DNA of 64,000 nucleotides from Oxyruncus cristatus (taxonomy: Eukaryota; Chordata; Aves; Passeriformes; Cotingidae), in NCBI GenBank assembly GCA_013399855.1, contig VXAY01005956.1, forward strand, positions 3,139,095-3,203,094, written 5' to 3'. The notes beneath the pieces were generated by a model that made no database searches, was not told where the DNA came from, and was given only the letters and a program-made list of their open reading frames with translations. This document shows positions 63,650-64,000 of this stretch, one piece after another (the stretch's first letter is position 1; every line of letters begins with the position of its first letter). The translations under genes were made by a program, and so were the position numbers.

Positions 63650-64000
63650 ATCCACCAAGATCTCTCGTCCGTGCGTCAGAATCCAGGCCTCGGGAGTTCA
63701 CGACAGGGCGGTTGTTTATGCACAGTTCACATTCCCGGTGCCAAAGGAATGGCGAGCATTGGAGCGAGCTGCTATAAATAGCAGCACGGCGAGGACACGG
63801 CTCCTCTCCTCCTGTCACCGGGGGCTGGTTTGCGGGAGCCCCTCCCGGCCCGCTCTCCCCCTCCGAGTTACGGGGGTGCCGCCAGCACAGCGCGGACAGG
63901 GGTTCGCGGCCGGGATCCCGCACACGCCTTCTCCGTTCATCCAGACGGGGGGACGTGGGGAGACAACACCGGCCCCTGCCCGCCCCGCCCCGCCCCATCC
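63650..64000. promoter_or_regulatory. Edge of a CpG-rich promoter-like region
   Basis: CG dinucleotides become dense from about 63790 to the end. Three overlapping GC boxes (CGCCCCGCCCCGCCCC) lie at 63981-63996. The rest of the window is CpG-poor, so this is a probable CpG-island border. It lies about 1.8 kb upstream of the first visible exon of the FYTTD1-like gene, which makes it a candidate promoter for that minus-strand gene, with exon 1 at or beyond the edge, or for a divergent plus-strand gene. Confidence 0.6.
63768..63785. promoter_or_regulatory. Near-palindromic TATA/MEF2-type site
   Basis: GCTGCTATAAATAGCAGC has seven-base arms around TAAA. CTATAAATAG (63772-63781) fits the MEF2 consensus YTAWWWWTAR exactly on both strands and is also a TATA box. 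MCAT-like motifs occur 20-40 bases before it: CATTCCC at 63730-63736 and, on the minus strand, CATTCCT at 63745-63751. This combination is typical of muscle promoters, but no transcript is proven. Confidence 0.4.

Noticed and set aside
63630..63998. 122-codon minus frame considered as exon 1 of the FYTTD1-like gene
   Set aside because: It lacks the SL-D end before a G-ending donor that the next exon needs and shows no similarity to the UIF N-terminus; it is a GC-rich CpG-island frame.
1..64000. CRISPR arrays, operons, bacterial promoters, tRNA and rRNA genes
   Set aside because: None seen; the sequence is vertebrate nuclear DNA and no tRNA-like cloverleaf or repeated spacer pattern was found by eye.

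Overview
The window is nuclear DNA from a bird, probably a songbird. It is AT-rich and gene-poor for most of its length. It carries several 3' fragments of CR1 LINEs in both orientations, with the tails typical of avian CR1 (for example ...GATTCTGTGATTCT on the sense strand). It also has pieces resembling passerine endogenous-retrovirus LTRs near 11.3 kb and 24.3-25.4 kb. There is no operon structure. Open frames are short and mostly random, and the one convincing gene is built from small exons with GT/AG junctions. An assembly gap (118 N) lies at 27588-27705, with a single N at 41462.

Layout. At 0.7-1.25 kb, on the + strand, there is a credible terminal coding exon with its own AATAAA signal; the rest of that gene lies off the left edge. 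From about 1.3 to 52 kb the window is intergenic or intronic-looking DNA. It contains old CR1 and LTR insertions, microsatellites, homopolymers and a few exon-like islands that I could not assign (1.5-1.8, 5.1-5.35, 16.8-17.0, 17.7-18.3 and 34.6-34.9 kb). From about 51 kb GC content rises.

On the minus strand, eight exons between 61952 and 53408 join in a single uninterrupted reading frame of about 273 residues, with all splice phases matching. The product is a diverged relative of FYTTD1/UIF, the UAP56-interacting factor of mRNA export. It keeps the N-terminal UAP56-binding motif (LDDIIKRHRKE), the LPGRKRR and GVSPLNR blocks, the AILTVSVVNP block, the PKGVMLRF block and the C-terminal LTLDERF. 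Its first exon is not visible and should lie beyond or at the right edge. The last ~350 bp of the window are the edge of a CpG-rich, GC-box-containing promoter-like region. A near-palindromic CTATAAATAG (a TATA box and a perfect MEF2-type site) lies beside it with two MCAT-like motifs.

The most interesting content is this apparent FYTTD1 paralogue. Bird FYTTD1 should be much closer to the human protein than this sequence is, so I read this as a second, fast-evolving family member. The left-hand terminal exon and the unassigned exon-like islands are the next things worth checking. All homology statements are from memory of family sequences; no search was run.
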